A DNA stretch of 38,775 nt, from the IMG/VR virus record IMGVR_UViG_3300042453_005517, positions 1 through 38,775 of that record. One strand, given 5' to 3'. The notes beneath the pieces are model-generated. The model had not been told where the DNA came from, ran no database searches, and saw nothing but the letters and a program-made list of their open reading frames with translations. A program made the translations under genes and the position numbers. This DNA comes from a virus. This document shows, one piece after another, positions 18,245 to 28,536 of the stretch (its first letter is position 1; each line of letters begins with the position of its first letter).

Positions 18245-21200
18245 ATGGAGGTTGTTGATTTCTCTAGTAATACGAAGAGCTTGAGCGCAAAATACATTGA
18301 TTATCAAAATATTGATATCAAAAATTTTAGCTCAAAGCTCGAGCAGGGAATTACAGTATTTGACGCTGATATTTTTAATTCAGTTAAAGATGTCAAAGCG
18401 GGTGGCTATAGTGCTCTATACTTAACTGAGCAAAAATACGGGGAAGATATTCTTAAATTTAAAGATGTAATTACAAGTGCTGAAAACATTTTCATTACTG
18501 ATTTTATAATAAATTCTACAGGGCAAAATTATTATTTCTACATCAATACCCCTAGAACTATTGATGCAAACACTAAAACAACATGCAAATTTATACCGGA
18601 AGATTCGATAGAATCTCTTAATAACATATTTTTCGAGCTTCAACTTATAGATAGCAGATATTGCAGAGTTTATCATAGGGTAAATAATGATATTTTTTAC
18701 CTCACTGTTAATAGTGATCTTAATGTGTTCTTCACGAATTTAAAAAACAATATACCGACATCATTAAGTTCAATTGACGAATATGTTTTTTCATACATTT
18801 TAGATAAAGACCAAGATAAGCTCTCTCTATATAAACCTGTAAGCGGTAACAATTATAACCTTACACTTGGCGAGTATAAGAACTTCACCCTTACAAAGAT
18901 TTCTTCTGCATCCTTTATACCATTTAACTCTGCTAACACACTAAAGGTAAGATACAATGATAGAATATCTAGTATATCCCCAAAGCTTAATACATCGTGG
19001 GTAAGCTATAAGGATGTTAATAGTTTAGAGATTAATACCGCAAAAAGCGCGTTCAAAAATAAAAACAACTATCTCATATCTACTCAGTACAGCTTCGCCA
19101 CAGGAAATGATTTAGAGGTCAATATTCTCCCCTTAAAAAATCAATTAACAAAAGAAGGAATATCCCAAAGAGGGGATTATCTTCTTAATATTCCCAATAA
19201 ATCTTATCCTCAAACATCTTTAAGAGATTATACTAATATACATATAGGAAGTAATAGCGAGAGAGGTATCGAGGATATATCGTTAACATATAATTTTTAT
19301 AACACCGAATTCGTTTTTCAGCCCGACGAGTATACCGCATTTAAAGCTCCGGATTCTTTATACCCCTACACTCAAATAAATATCAATGATACCTTATTTG
19401 CGATAAACGGGGCAATGGGAGGAGATTCTCCGCATAGCTCCGACAAGATTTATACGAAAAATATACAAAGTAATTCCCCTAATACTGGTACATATTTATG
19501 TACATGGCTTTCGGGAGGAAACGAGATCGCGCCCGGCACTTGGGTTGATAGATACTTTAATACTTCTAAAATATCTCCTATCGAAGCTCTTACCGCCACC
19601 GCGGTTAAACTATATGATTTTACCTCTAACGTAGAAGAAAATATACAAAGTAATACTATCGCTGATGATAACTTTTTCGATATTAAAAGTGATTTAACAA
19701 TTTCGCCTAGTAAGGAGTATATATACCAACGCATCGGCCCTAACTATATCAAGTCCTTTGTTAATCATCTCGAAAACAATACCATTTTTAATAATTTAAC
19801 AGCTAGATCATTTAGAGGGAGCGTTGATATACCAACAAATTCAACAGAAACTTATAATTTCGAAAATAAGTATCATTATAATTTTATTGATGAAGATGTG
19901 AGTAGTTTTACCTTTTCATTCTGGCTCGAAACCGATTGGGAGCAGCCATTTGGATATCAATTGGCGGGTAATTTTAATAATAAGGGATTTGGTATATTTA
20001 ATGACGAAAAAATAACCCCATTTATTTTTATACCATACAAAGATTCGATATATGTGTATAATACTGATTTCGTGTTTTTAAACACTGTAAATTTCGGAGG
20101 CACTGTAAGGAATATTATAAGAATTAATCCGCTTGACGATATATATGTTATTGTTGGTAGAGTACCAGAAACTGAAGTGCCTGAATTGACAACAAATATA
20201 TCTAATGTAATATATAAGTTGAGATCAAATGGCACTGTCTTTGATGCAGACACTGTTGCTGAGATACCATCATATATTAATGTTTTTAATACAGAGACTG
20301 AAATATTTTTCTTAATTAATGAGAATGGGAGTGTTGCTGTATATAATATAATTGAAGAATCTTTAAGATTTGTTACAGTAACAATTCCTAAAGAATTCGG
20401 GGTTCAATTTGATATTAAATCCCTGGGACTAGACAAATTTAATAATCTAGTAGGGTTTAGAGGTGAAAAATGTGTAAAGTATGGGGATGATGATCATGTA
20501 TTTTTGCTCCGTAACGGGATTCTCGTAAAGGAATCTGATGATCATACAATGAGAACTATATTGCTCTCCAGTTCATCAATAGTATATGATTTCGCTGTAG
20601 ATACTGATGAAAATATCTATGTTTTACATAATAAGTTTATTAGTAAGTATAATAAACAACGAGATTTAATATATAAAATATCTATTTCAAAATATACAAA
20701 TATTTCTATAGATATGGTAAGAGAATATACAGATGAGGGGGTAAATCAATATCCGGTAATTATGTCTATAGATTCAGATGAAAATGTATTTTTATCAAAA
20801 ATCAATGAAAGTAGCGGATCCATATCTACTAAATCAATAGACAATATAAAAGGTAAATTTTATAGTTCATGCGATCTTAATACCATTCTTAATTTTTATA
20901 ATTTAACAAATTATACTCTATTTTTAAAAGATAATCAGCTCAAAAATAATAGTTTAAAATTTAGAATTGAAATACCTAACAAATATAACAATAGAGATAA
21001 TTTGCGCAATACTATATCTATTAATATATCGAAACTATCTATTGGGAAGCATCATTTCGCGTATAGATTAGATACTATCTCTGGAAATATTACGCTCTTC
21101 ATTGATGGGAAGATAGTGCAAAATGTAAATTTTGATCCTGCTGAATATGCTCTCGATAACACTCTTTATAATGTTTTTAATGTTGGAGCAGCAACATATT

Positions 21201-21580
21201 TCAACGGCACGATATTGAATAATTATATTAAGCAAAATGGCTATTATTTCTGCCGGAATATTATTATAGAGCAGCCAAGACTTTATAGTAAAGGCGTGGA
21301 CGATATAGATATAAAATTTTTAAATTTATTAAATTTAAAAATTGGCAATCTAGTCGCAAGCTTGCCTTGCGGTCAACGCAATCAAATTGAGCAAATACAG
21401 CGATTCTTTAAATGGCAAATACCTGGAAGCAAATCTAATAATATTAACATTAGGGTTAAGAGTAATGCTCTTACCAATTCTAATATTAATATTGTTTTAA
21501 AAGAAATAATACGTCGAGATATATCGAACAGCTTGCCTGCTTCTGTAAATATAAATGATATAATTTTTGAAAGTTACTAA
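18245..21580 (+). CDS. Very large tail/baseplate protein with lectin-like and propeller regions
   Basis: The 1111-residue product is beta-rich. Around 550-590 a segment with SSFTFSFWLETDWEQ looks like a LamG/concanavalin-like strand pair. Residues about 600-880 hold blade-like repeats (VYNTDFVFLNTVNFGG, AVDTDENIYVLHNKFISKYN, SIDSDENVFLSK). Around 935-965 GKHHFAYRLDTISGNITLFI returns to a LamG-like pattern, so the propeller-like part appears inserted within or between lectin-like domains. The end (LPCGQRNQIEQIQRFFKWQI) is a short helical tail. No catalytic site was seen. It starts a late operon and overlaps the next gene by one base. Probably a virion surface protein binding carbohydrate; the ligand cannot be read from sequence. 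Confidence 0.65.
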   Translation: MEVVDFSSNTKSLSAKYIDYQNIDIKNFSSKLEQGITVFDADIFNSVKDVKAGGYSALYLTEQKYGEDILKFKDVITSAENIFITDFIINSTGQNYYFYINTPRTIDANTKTTCKFIPEDSIESLNNIFFELQLIDSRYCRVYHRVNNDIFYLTVNSDLNVFFTNLKNNIPTSLSSIDEYVFSYILDKDQDKLSLYKPVSGNNYNLTLGEYKNFTLTKISSASFIPFNSANTLKVRYNDRISSISPKLNTSWVSYKDVNSLEINTAKSAFKNKNNYLISTQYSFATGNDLEVNILPLKNQLTKEGISQRGDYLLNIPNKSYPQTSLRDYTNIHIGSNSERGIEDISLTYNFYNTEFVFQPDEYTAFKAPDSLYPYTQININDTLFAINGAMGGDSPHSSDKIYTKNIQSNSPNTGTYLCTWLSGGNEIAPGTWVDRYFNTSKISPIEALTATAVKLYDFTSNVEENIQSNTIADDNFFDIKSDLTISPSKEYIYQRIGPNYIKSFVNHLENNTIFNNLTARSFRGSVDIPTNSTETYNFENKYHYNFIDEDVSSFTFSFWLETDWEQPFGYQLAGNFNNKGFGIFNDEKITPFIFIPYKDSIYVYNTDFVFLNTVNFGGTVRNIIRINPLDDIYVIVGRVPETEVPELTTNISNVIYKLRSNGTVFDADTVAEIPSYINVFNTETEIFFLINENGSVAVYNIIEESLRFVTVTIPKEFGVQFDIKSLGLDKFNNLVGFRGEKCVKYGDDDHVFLLRNGILVKESDDHTMRTILLSSSSIVYDFAVDTDENIYVLHNKFISKYNKQRDLIYKISISKYTNISIDMVREYTDEGVNQYPVIMSIDSDENVFLSKINESSGSISTKSIDNIKGKFYSSCDLNTILNFYNLTNYTLFLKDNQLKNNSLKFRIEIPNKYNNRDNLRNTISINISKLSIGKHHFAYRLDTISGNITLFIDGKIVQNVNFDPAEYALDNTLYNVFNVGAATYFNGTILNNYIKQNGYYFCRNIIIEQPRLYSKGVDDIDIKFLNLLNLKIGNLVASLPCGQRNQIEQIQRFFKWQIPGSKSNNINIRVKSNALTNSNINIVLKEIIRRDISNSLPASVNINDIIFESY

Positions 21581-23553
21581 TGTCCTTTAATCCGAGAAAC
21601 AAAAGATATAACTATACAGAGGGCGAGGTATATACTCTCTCTGGAAATAATTATGTTGGCTATTTTAATGTCGAAAATAAAGTCGCAAGAACGGGAAGAA
21701 CTAAAACAGCAGACTCTCAATTACTTGCCCCCACCTCTAATATTGCGGTTGATTTATATCAATATGAAATTGATAACAATTTAGTCTTTCCAGATAGATT
21801 AATTATAGATACGGTAGATCTTCCAAATAATTTAGAAGAAATTATAATACCCCCTAACGAAATAGTAACTAATAGAGTCTTTACCGCTCATTTAAAAAGA
21901 TTATATGAAAATACTCTTTTTCTATACTCACAACTAAGCATTGCATCAAATGATATTCCAAACGGATATCTCTACTGGATTGGTATTTCCGCAGCAAATC
22001 CTCTCTCTGCAAATCAACAAAAATGGAACCCCGGGTCGTTGATAACTACTAATTATCCGTATGGCGACGTTGGATATCCTCAGATAGATAGTAGTAAGAA
22101 GTGCATAACAGTAAAAAAATTAAATAACGCAGACTATATTTCATTTGCGGTATCTAATACTACCTTTTCTGTCATTTCAAGCAAAGCCGATAAAACAGCG
22201 ACTGCTGCAGTGTTCTCGACTAGCGCCATTGATTTAAATTCTGATAAAGTATATTCAAAAATAGAAGATATAGCTATTTCTAATAACCAATATGTATATA
22301 TTGTAGATAGCGGTAATAATGCTATTTATAAATACGATATATCTGGATATACAACAACTGATATAACGATTGCAGATCGTAAATTCTTAGTAGATATTAC
22401 GGGCCGACTCGGCGATACCAAAGATAAAAGCGGGTTTAATGAACCCACTGTAGTTGAAGCGAATAGTAGCCGAGTATATGTGTATGATAGCGGCAATAAA
22501 TGTATAAAGGTATATACAAGTGATTTTGCCTGGGTGAATACCTTTATTTTAAATGCGGATATAACGATTAAGGACATAGCATATAATGAATTTCATAATA
22601 CGGTTTTTGCTATAGCAGAAAAAACTAATTTCGATTATTCTCTGCTAGTTTTTGATTATAATGTAAAGACTCTCATTGAAGAGATCGATCTTGATGAAAA
22701 ATATGAAGAAATAATTGACGGCCAGTCTAACAAAATTTCTACAAGCAGGAAAGGAAGAATTGCATATACTTTAGACCCGAGAGAAGAATTAAGAGGTATA
22801 AGATTTTCAACGCAAGATTCAAATATTTTTTATATTTTTTCCAACTATAATATATATAAAAAGTTTCTTACTAAACCTCAAGCAACTATCGGTAAATGGT
22901 CTATATCGAAAGCAGGTATAGGTTGGGGATATATTTGGAATTTTATAGACGTAAATTGGAATAGTCTTTTTGTAACTTGGAACACAATAAGCGGGTCAGG
23001 AAGAGAAAATATCGATATTATTGATATGAGCATTATTCCTCGAGACGACAATTTTGACGATATTTTTGTACCCGCTAAAGCAGGGTCTCCCGAATCTTTT
23101 AAAATTCTATATTGTAATGAGTATACCTTATATGATACTGCTTTGCTCACTTCAAATATAAATGTATATAATACTACGCGATTCGGTACTCTAGAAAACG
23201 AATATATCAATGCCCTTACAATTAACAAAGAGATATATAAGCAATCATTTAATGTTCTTGCTCTAAGAAATCTCATTAAGGGTAAGTTTGTAGGTTCTTA
23301 TAATAATGCTGGCAATTTAACATATGAGCAGTACGATTATATAACAGATGAAGAAATTAATAGTATTACTATCGAGAGTATTGAAAATCTTTATGTTCAT
23401 GAAAACGAGCATGTATCTAGCGAGGTATTGAATAGAAGCTTACGAAGGCTCTATAATATACAAAAACAAATGCTTGAAATCATTAAAACAAGAGTAAAAA
23501 ATATTACCCCTACTCTCGCTTTAACAGGTTTAAATATCTTACGAATAGAATAA
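21580..23553 (+). CDS. NHL-like beta-propeller structural protein
   Basis: The 657-residue product has an N-terminal region (about 1-190) ending in helices with NRVFTAHLKRLYENTLFLYS, then a propeller-like region (about 220-440) with blades such as IEDIAISNNQYVYIVDSGNN, AIYKYDISG and SSRVYVYDSGNKCIKVYTSD, the NHL pattern of a strand, D-SGN turn and strand. The C terminus is helical (NRSLRRLYNIQKQMLEIIKT) and could trimerise or dock onto the baseplate. The ATG overlaps the previous stop (TAATG). It probably partners with the large upstream protein at the tail tip. Confidence 0.65.
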   Translation: MSFNPRNKRYNYTEGEVYTLSGNNYVGYFNVENKVARTGRTKTADSQLLAPTSNIAVDLYQYEIDNNLVFPDRLIIDTVDLPNNLEEIIIPPNEIVTNRVFTAHLKRLYENTLFLYSQLSIASNDIPNGYLYWIGISAANPLSANQQKWNPGSLITTNYPYGDVGYPQIDSSKKCITVKKLNNADYISFAVSNTTFSVISSKADKTATAAVFSTSAIDLNSDKVYSKIEDIAISNNQYVYIVDSGNNAIYKYDISGYTTTDITIADRKFLVDITGRLGDTKDKSGFNEPTVVEANSSRVYVYDSGNKCIKVYTSDFAWVNTFILNADITIKDIAYNEFHNTVFAIAEKTNFDYSLLVFDYNVKTLIEEIDLDEKYEEIIDGQSNKISTSRKGRIAYTLDPREELRGIRFSTQDSNIFYIFSNYNIYKKFLTKPQATIGKWSISKAGIGWGYIWNFIDVNWNSLFVTWNTISGSGRENIDIIDMSIIPRDDNFDDIFVPAKAGSPESFKILYCNEYTLYDTALLTSNINVYNTTRFGTLENEYINALTINKEIYKQSFNVLALRNLIKGKFVGSYNNAGNLTYEQYDYITDEEINSITIESIENLYVHENEHVSSEVLNRSLRRLYNIQKQMLEIIKTRVKNITPTLALTGLNILRIE

Positions 23554-23556
23554 ATA
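23549..23556 (+). promoter_or_regulatory. Late-promoter-like AATAAATA before the first fibre gene
   Basis: AATAAATA ends six bases before the ATG at 23563 and overlaps the preceding TAA stop codon. Confidence 0.5.
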
Positions 23557-23562
23557 GTCTAT

Positions 23563-24912
23563 ATGCCGTCGAATCTTACCGATAATTATGTTGCTAATAC
23601 ATATAAAGGTGTTCTCCATGCAAATGGTGAGGAACTACCTGATAATACGAAGGTTCAGGTGTATGATGGCGCGGGTAATAAAACTGCTATTATATTAGGC
23701 ATAGAGAGTATTGACTGTATATCCTTATCTGCTTACGGTTTAACCGCTAACGATTTTAAATATCCAGATATAGCGGGCAATCGATTTGATGTAATGTGTC
23801 AAGTTACGAGCGAAGCCCAGGGCGAAGTTAATACATTAGAGCTAAAAAATATAAAAGATATTTTTTGCGGCGCTAATGCAGGCCCTACATATACCCGTGA
23901 GGAAGAGAGTGTTGTACCGGTTGTACAAACCCAATGCGGCATTGTAACTAATATAGATGATGTTCCTATAGTAGATATAACTACTGCAGCAGGAGGAATG
24001 AAATTAGCCCAGTCGGGTAATTTTAGCATAGCAACCGCAAATATTGACGGGGGATTAGTAAAAGGACTAACTTTATCGCCAATCTCACAGCCTATAAATC
24101 CTAATTTACTGATTAACGCTCAAGGTGTTGTTAATCAGCGCCAAATTATATCAGGCAGCACACTTAATTACGAATGGAACCCCAATAAGTATTTTCTCGA
24201 TAGGTGGAAATCTGTTAACGGGTCTCCTGTATCATGGTCGTATAATATTAATAGAAATATAGCTACTATAACAGCTGCAGCTGGGGTTTCGCAAACAATT
24301 GAAAGTATTAATATTATACCCGGATCATATATATTATCCTGGACTGGTACCGCTATCGCCACGGTGAGAGAGGGTAACGTCGTAAAGGCTACAGGCACTG
24401 GAGGGAACGGGCCAGTAAAGGAACTGTTAGTAAATGTTGGCGGGGGCGGAAATATACAAATTACATTTACTAACGGAACGTTTTCTCTGCCAAAATTTGA
24501 AAGAGGGTCCATAAGAACAGAATTTGATTATAGAGATTTTGCAGCAGAATTATTATTATGCCAACGCTATTTTAGCAAAACATATGATTATATTACACGC
24601 CCAGGGCAATCAGCTATGGGCGCCATAGAGGTTCAACATCCTGAACCAATACAAGAACTTCATAATAATGGTTGGAGATTTCCAACTAGAATGAGAGTTA
24701 AACCTAAAGCTTGGGTTTTTAACCCTAGAACTGGAAATATAAATCAATTTTATTTTTGGCTAAGCCCTGGTGTTGATGGTGTTCGTCCCGCGGTCGTAAA
24801 TAATTGGTCTGATAGTGGAATTTCAACTTCAACAAACGAGGGTCAAATCCTTCCTGCAGGGGTAGACAATAGAGTCGTTTCAACACATTATGTTGTAGAT
24901 GCGGAATTCTAA
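23563..24912 (+). CDS. Tail fibre protein
   Basis: This 449-residue protein looks like a phage tail fibre. After a short N-terminal beta region it has a carbohydrate-binding-module-like domain (about 185-320) opening with INPNLLINAQGVVNQRQ and containing YFLDRWKSVNG, a pattern common in fibre and receptor-binding proteins. It continues with FDYRDFAAELLLCQRYFSKT, the usual linker seen after that domain in many phage fibres, and ends in a small beta tip. The region containing RPGQSAMGAIEVQH may form the receptor-facing tip. It is preceded by its own AATAAATA element and begins the fibre gene block. Confidence 0.72.
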   Translation: MPSNLTDNYVANTYKGVLHANGEELPDNTKVQVYDGAGNKTAIILGIESIDCISLSAYGLTANDFKYPDIAGNRFDVMCQVTSEAQGEVNTLELKNIKDIFCGANAGPTYTREEESVVPVVQTQCGIVTNIDDVPIVDITTAAGGMKLAQSGNFSIATANIDGGLVKGLTLSPISQPINPNLLINAQGVVNQRQIISGSTLNYEWNPNKYFLDRWKSVNGSPVSWSYNINRNIATITAAAGVSQTIESINIIPGSYILSWTGTAIATVREGNVVKATGTGGNGPVKELLVNVGGGGNIQITFTNGTFSLPKFERGSIRTEFDYRDFAAELLLCQRYFSKTYDYITRPGQSAMGAIEVQHPEPIQELHNNGWRFPTRMRVKPKAWVFNPRTGNINQFYFWLSPGVDGVRPAVVNNWSDSGISTSTNEGQILPAGVDNRVVSTHYVVDAEF

Positions 24913-24920
24913 AATAAATT
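24913..24920 (+). promoter_or_regulatory. Late-promoter-like AATAAATT
   Basis: AATAAATT ends six bases before the ATG at 24927, directly after the previous stop codon. It has two mismatches to TATAAATA. Confidence 0.4.
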
Positions 24921-24926
24921 TTTAAA

Positions 24927-26432
24927 ATGCCTAATATTCGTATAGTTAAATTAAAAGTAAGACGCGGATCTGACGCTCAGCGTCGCCTTATTGTCTTAGA
25001 GCAAGGCGAACTTGGATACACTACTGATACAAGAAGATTATTTGTGGGTAACGGGTCTCTCTCAGGAGGAGAAGTTGTCGGTACAAAAGTACACAATATC
25101 TTAAGTACATCCGATACAAGAAACCTTGTCAGCGAAGCATATCAAAACGATTTGGTGTATGAGAATAATTTCTTATATCAATTAACTGGGACAGATTATT
25201 CTAAACTTTCTGCATGGGGATTTGTGGGCGCACGGGTCGATAATGATTCTATAGAATACGATGGGAGCAGAAGGGTTAGTATAAAAGATGGTGGCGTATC
25301 GACCGCGATGTTACAATCGTCAGCGGTTACTATTAATAAGCTAAATTCAAATATTCTTTATATATCAGGAGGTCTCGGGTTTAATACAACAAATGGTATT
25401 AGCACTAATATAGATACAAATATATTTGAAATAACTAGTTCAAATATTATTACTATTAAAGATGGAGGCGTAACTGCTACAGAGATTGCATCTGGAGCTG
25501 TAACAGAGAGCAAGATTAATAGCAGCGCGCTTGATAAAGGCTTGACCGGCGGTAGTGGTAGTGCTCTTTCTGCTCTCGTCGACGGTACTACGATACAATT
25601 TAACACAAATGACGAAATATCCGTCGGCACAATTGATGCTACAAATATAAACCTGGGAACAGGCATGTCTATAGGGCCCAACGATACCTTAACCCATTTT
25701 ATTCAAGATGTAAATGATACTAATTTAACGGTAATCGATAATAGACTCAATTTAACTGAAAAACTTACATATAATAATAGACAATACAACTCTCCCAATA
25801 TAGTCGTAGATAAAGCCGGTCTTATTAGGAGTATTTCTAATAATATATGTTTGCCGTTATCTTCTAACAATCCTAGCTATGGAGGCTACGCATCCCAGCT
25901 ATCGGGGTCGGAGGCTAGAACAACTGTTGTTGCATCTACGGGGGTAGGAGCTGCAACCGTCAATCTTTCATCTGCAGGGTTTATGGTGGTAAGAATTGGC
26001 ACTCCTAATATTACTAATGGAGATACTAGAAACTTTATTAATGCAGAGTATGTAGCGATGCCGATATTTACAATACCGCAATCGATAATAAATCTCGTCG
26101 CTGGTGGTAGAGAGACCCTTCTTTACCCCTATACTTTCTTTGGATTTAGAGCATACAATGCGAGTGCAAACGGTCCCTTTACAGAAGGCGAATTGTCTAC
26201 AAGCGTACTTACCGGAGCCGTTTGCTCTGGATATGACGATTTTACCAATTATGCTGAACAATACGATATATATACAGCAAGCCCCTCTCTATCTATTGGT
26301 ACTGTTATTGCAGCTACGTTTAACTCTTTATCTACAGATGAAATAAGAACCCTATCCGGGTGGTGGGCGTTTAACAACACTCTTTATTTTGTTAATAGTA
26401 CAAACACAATAACTATAACTGGAAACTGCTAA
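24927..26432 (+). CDS. Tail fibre protein with shared N-terminal adaptor domain
   Basis: The 501-residue protein starts with an adaptor (about 7-60) reading RRGSDAQRRLIVLEQGELGY, then TDTRRLFVGNG. This resembles the N-terminal domain of Mtd-like and other phage fibres that fix the trimer to the tail, and it is shared with the next gene. The middle contains repeats of the fibre-shaft type (IKDGGVSTAMLQSSAVTINK and IKDGGVTATEIASGAVTESK), expected to form a trimeric stalk. The C-terminal domain (about 330-501) is beta-rich and unrecognised; it may be the receptor-binding head. No reverse transcriptase or template repeat was seen, so diversity generation is not supported. Confidence 0.72.
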   Translation: MPNIRIVKLKVRRGSDAQRRLIVLEQGELGYTTDTRRLFVGNGSLSGGEVVGTKVHNILSTSDTRNLVSEAYQNDLVYENNFLYQLTGTDYSKLSAWGFVGARVDNDSIEYDGSRRVSIKDGGVSTAMLQSSAVTINKLNSNILYISGGLGFNTTNGISTNIDTNIFEITSSNIITIKDGGVTATEIASGAVTESKINSSALDKGLTGGSGSALSALVDGTTIQFNTNDEISVGTIDATNINLGTGMSIGPNDTLTHFIQDVNDTNLTVIDNRLNLTEKLTYNNRQYNSPNIVVDKAGLIRSISNNICLPLSSNNPSYGGYASQLSGSEARTTVVASTGVGAATVNLSSAGFMVVRIGTPNITNGDTRNFINAEYVAMPIFTIPQSIINLVAGGRETLLYPYTFFGFRAYNASANGPFTEGELSTSVLTGAVCSGYDDFTNYAEQYDIYTASPSLSIGTVIAATFNSLSTDEIRTLSGWWAFNNTLYFVNSTNTITITGNC

Positions 26433-26433
26433 T

Positions 26434-28338
26434 ATGTCTATTGAAATCGATAGTAACACAATTATTAAACTTCTAGCTCGTCGAGGAAGCGATCTAGAGA
26501 GACAAAATATTATTCTTTCTGAAGGAGAGTTTGGATATGTTGTCGATCTAAAGAGATTATATATTGGAGACGGAACTACCCCTGGGGGTATTCCAGTAAG
26601 TGTAAAATTTCACAATACTACTACAAGTATAACCAATATACCCGAAACTGTTAAAATTAACGATTTGGTTTATAAGTCAGATACTAACGAGATTTATAAA
26701 CTTGCGAGCGGCACAGGATCTTCGCTCAGCGATTGGGAACTTATTTCAAGCCCAACTTTTGTAAACGTTGATAACACTACTATCGGCGCCTCAGCCTCTA
26801 ATGGAGAACTTTTTGTTAAAGAAATTAGCGGGGTACATATATCTACTACTGCAATTGGAGCTAATTTAGAAAAAGTCTCTAATAAAATTGCTCTTTCCGG
26901 GGCCATTGCTGTCGATAAAATTAAAATAAAGTCTGGAAACTACTTATCTCTGCCTAATGCAATAACTATTACAGACGAGAGTAACTCTGTTAATTATAAG
27001 TTCCCTATAATTGATGGATTTGATAAATATCATCTCGTTACTGATGGTAGCGGTAATTTGACCTGGGAGCCTGCATCAGTTGTTTCGTCCGGAACAGTAT
27101 TTATGTCTGATGCAGGCGCGCCTGTAGGATCTATAATTTTCTACGCGGTTAGCTCATTCACTGAGCCGGTAGGATGGCTCATATGCGATGGCAGATCAGT
27201 CGCCGGGGCAACATACCCTGATTTATCAGCAGCGATCGGAACCTTATATGGAGGCAACAGTGTAAATTTCAATCTTCCCAATTTAATGGGAGGAGGTATG
27301 CTATACGGGGTTAATCGCGGTATAGATGCAATAGGGTCTAATTATCCGGTCTTAACCGGGGTCACTTCGCAGGTATATCTCACCGGAACAGCCTTGACAG
27401 GGCTTTCTGCAACCCTTTCTGCTGTACAGACGATAGATACTACTACCAGCCTGGATGCTTACGGGGGCATATGGCTTATAAAGCATAGAAAAGATAATCC
27501 CATTACTACCCGCATAAATGTTCTTACTTCTCTTGGGTTATCAGCATATAATGTTACAAATTCCCAATCAACATCAGCAATAACACTTAGCGGCACATAT
27601 AATTTATCTATACCTCCTGGCGATATTGGTGTTGGCAATCCAGCGATTGTACAAGGCTATAGAAGAGCTCGAGTGCCGCAAATGTTTACATATTCCACAT
27701 CTGGTCAGCACGTTTATACGGTATCAGATAATGTTTATAGAATTAAAGTAACCGCTACAGGAGGCGGAGGAGTTGGTTATACCGAATATACCGGTCTCTA
27801 TTGTAGAGCTAACGGCGTTCAAGGCGGCGCAGGCTCGTCGATTGTTGCTTACATTAATGTTGAGCCCGGCGAGGTATATAGAGTGTATGTTGGTCCTCGT
27901 GGATCTGCACTTAGAACCCCTGCTCCAGTAGGCACTTGGGCCCTTTCAGCTGGAGCTGGAGGAACAACAAGCTTCGATTTAAGCGCTAATAATGGCACAC
28001 TTACAAATGTTATTTCAGCAGGAGGTTCATACGATGCCTATATAGAAGATAGCTTAGATTATAACGCGGATTGGTCTGGGACTGGTCGGGCCCGTGGTGG
28101 ATTTAAGAGCGGTCGAATTTATGTTCCAACAAATCCAGACGTTGTTAGCTATTATAATATTAAAGGAGGAGATGGCGGACAATTTTTTGAATTTAGCCCG
28201 GACGGTCCTGGAGCGTCCAGTATGTGGGGATCTGGCCCAGCGCCCGGCGGTGGCGGGTCGGGGTATGCCAAAAAAGACGCTATAGGCCAAGAAATTGCTC
28301 AAGCTGGAAACGGTATTGTTATTGTGGAAGAATTGTAA
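26434..28338 (+). CDS. Tail-collar fibre protein with glycine-rich tip
   Basis: The 634-residue protein shares its N-terminal adaptor with the upstream gene (RRGSDLERQNIILSEGEFGY, then DLKRLYIGDG). A phage tail-collar domain follows at about 231-300 (GSIIFYAV, EPVGWLICDGRSV, FNLPNLMGGG). The C-terminal 200 residues are glycine-rich, with VTATGGGGVG, NGVQGGAGSS, VGPRGSALR, SAGAGGTTSF, IKGGDGGQFF and APGGGGSGYA spaced between strands. Such Gly-rich repeats are known in receptor-binding tips, as in the polyglycine sandwich of gp38-type adhesins. It begins one base after the preceding stop codon and has no promoter-like element of its own, so it is cotranscribed. Probable host-receptor adhesin; the receptor is unknown. 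Confidence 0.75.
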   Translation: MSIEIDSNTIIKLLARRGSDLERQNIILSEGEFGYVVDLKRLYIGDGTTPGGIPVSVKFHNTTTSITNIPETVKINDLVYKSDTNEIYKLASGTGSSLSDWELISSPTFVNVDNTTIGASASNGELFVKEISGVHISTTAIGANLEKVSNKIALSGAIAVDKIKIKSGNYLSLPNAITITDESNSVNYKFPIIDGFDKYHLVTDGSGNLTWEPASVVSSGTVFMSDAGAPVGSIIFYAVSSFTEPVGWLICDGRSVAGATYPDLSAAIGTLYGGNSVNFNLPNLMGGGMLYGVNRGIDAIGSNYPVLTGVTSQVYLTGTALTGLSATLSAVQTIDTTTSLDAYGGIWLIKHRKDNPITTRINVLTSLGLSAYNVTNSQSTSAITLSGTYNLSIPPGDIGVGNPAIVQGYRRARVPQMFTYSTSGQHVYTVSDNVYRIKVTATGGGGVGYTEYTGLYCRANGVQGGAGSSIVAYINVEPGEVYRVYVGPRGSALRTPAPVGTWALSAGAGGTTSFDLSANNGTLTNVISAGGSYDAYIEDSLDYNADWSGTGRARGGFKSGRIYVPTNPDVVSYYNIKGGDGGQFFEFSPDGPGASSMWGSGPAPGGGGSGYAKKDAIGQEIAQAGNGIVIVEEL

Positions 28339-28357
28339 TAATATATTAAATCATTGT

Positions 28358-28528
28358 ATGGATGATATTTTTGAGATAACCACAGAGGATTTAGATATTA
28401 TTAAACAATTAATTGAAGTTACAACTAAAAACGGTCTTATTCTTCCAAATGGTTTGCAAGCTGTAGGTAGTTTATACAATAAAATCGAAAGTATAATATC
28501 CAATACTGAATCTACGAGCAATGATTAA
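28358..28528 (+). CDS. Small 56-residue protein between fibre genes
   Basis: The product MDDIFEITTEDLDIIKQLIE... is acidic and mostly helical, with a second amphipathic stretch (NGLQAVGSLYNKIESIIS). An upstream in-frame ATG at 28295 exists but lies inside the previous gene; ATG 28358, after its stop, is more likely. A poor TATTAAAT match ends six bases before it. Size and position resemble small chaperone or connector proteins sometimes found among fibre genes, but nothing identifies it. Confidence 0.5.
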   Translation: MDDIFEITTEDLDIIKQLIEVTTKNGLILPNGLQAVGSLYNKIESIISNTESTSND

Positions 28529-28531
28529 ATA
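28524..28531 (+). promoter_or_regulatory. Late-promoter-like ATTAAATA
   Basis: ATTAAATA ends five bases before the ATG at 28537, overlapping the stop codon of the small upstream gene. It has two mismatches to TATAAATA. Confidence 0.4.
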
Positions 28532-28536
28532 TAAGT

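Noticed and set aside
19450-19734. Minus-strand frames within structural genes
   Set aside because: They lie antisense to well-supported long genes and lack any supporting motif or start signal.
22327-22334. Perfect TATAAATA inside the NHL-like gene
   Set aside because: It again encodes Tyr-Lys-Tyr, and no gene start follows.
24927-26432. Diversity-generating retroelement, suggested by the Mtd-like adaptor
   Set aside because: No reverse transcriptase and no near-identical template repeat were seen; the adaptor is common in ordinary fibres.
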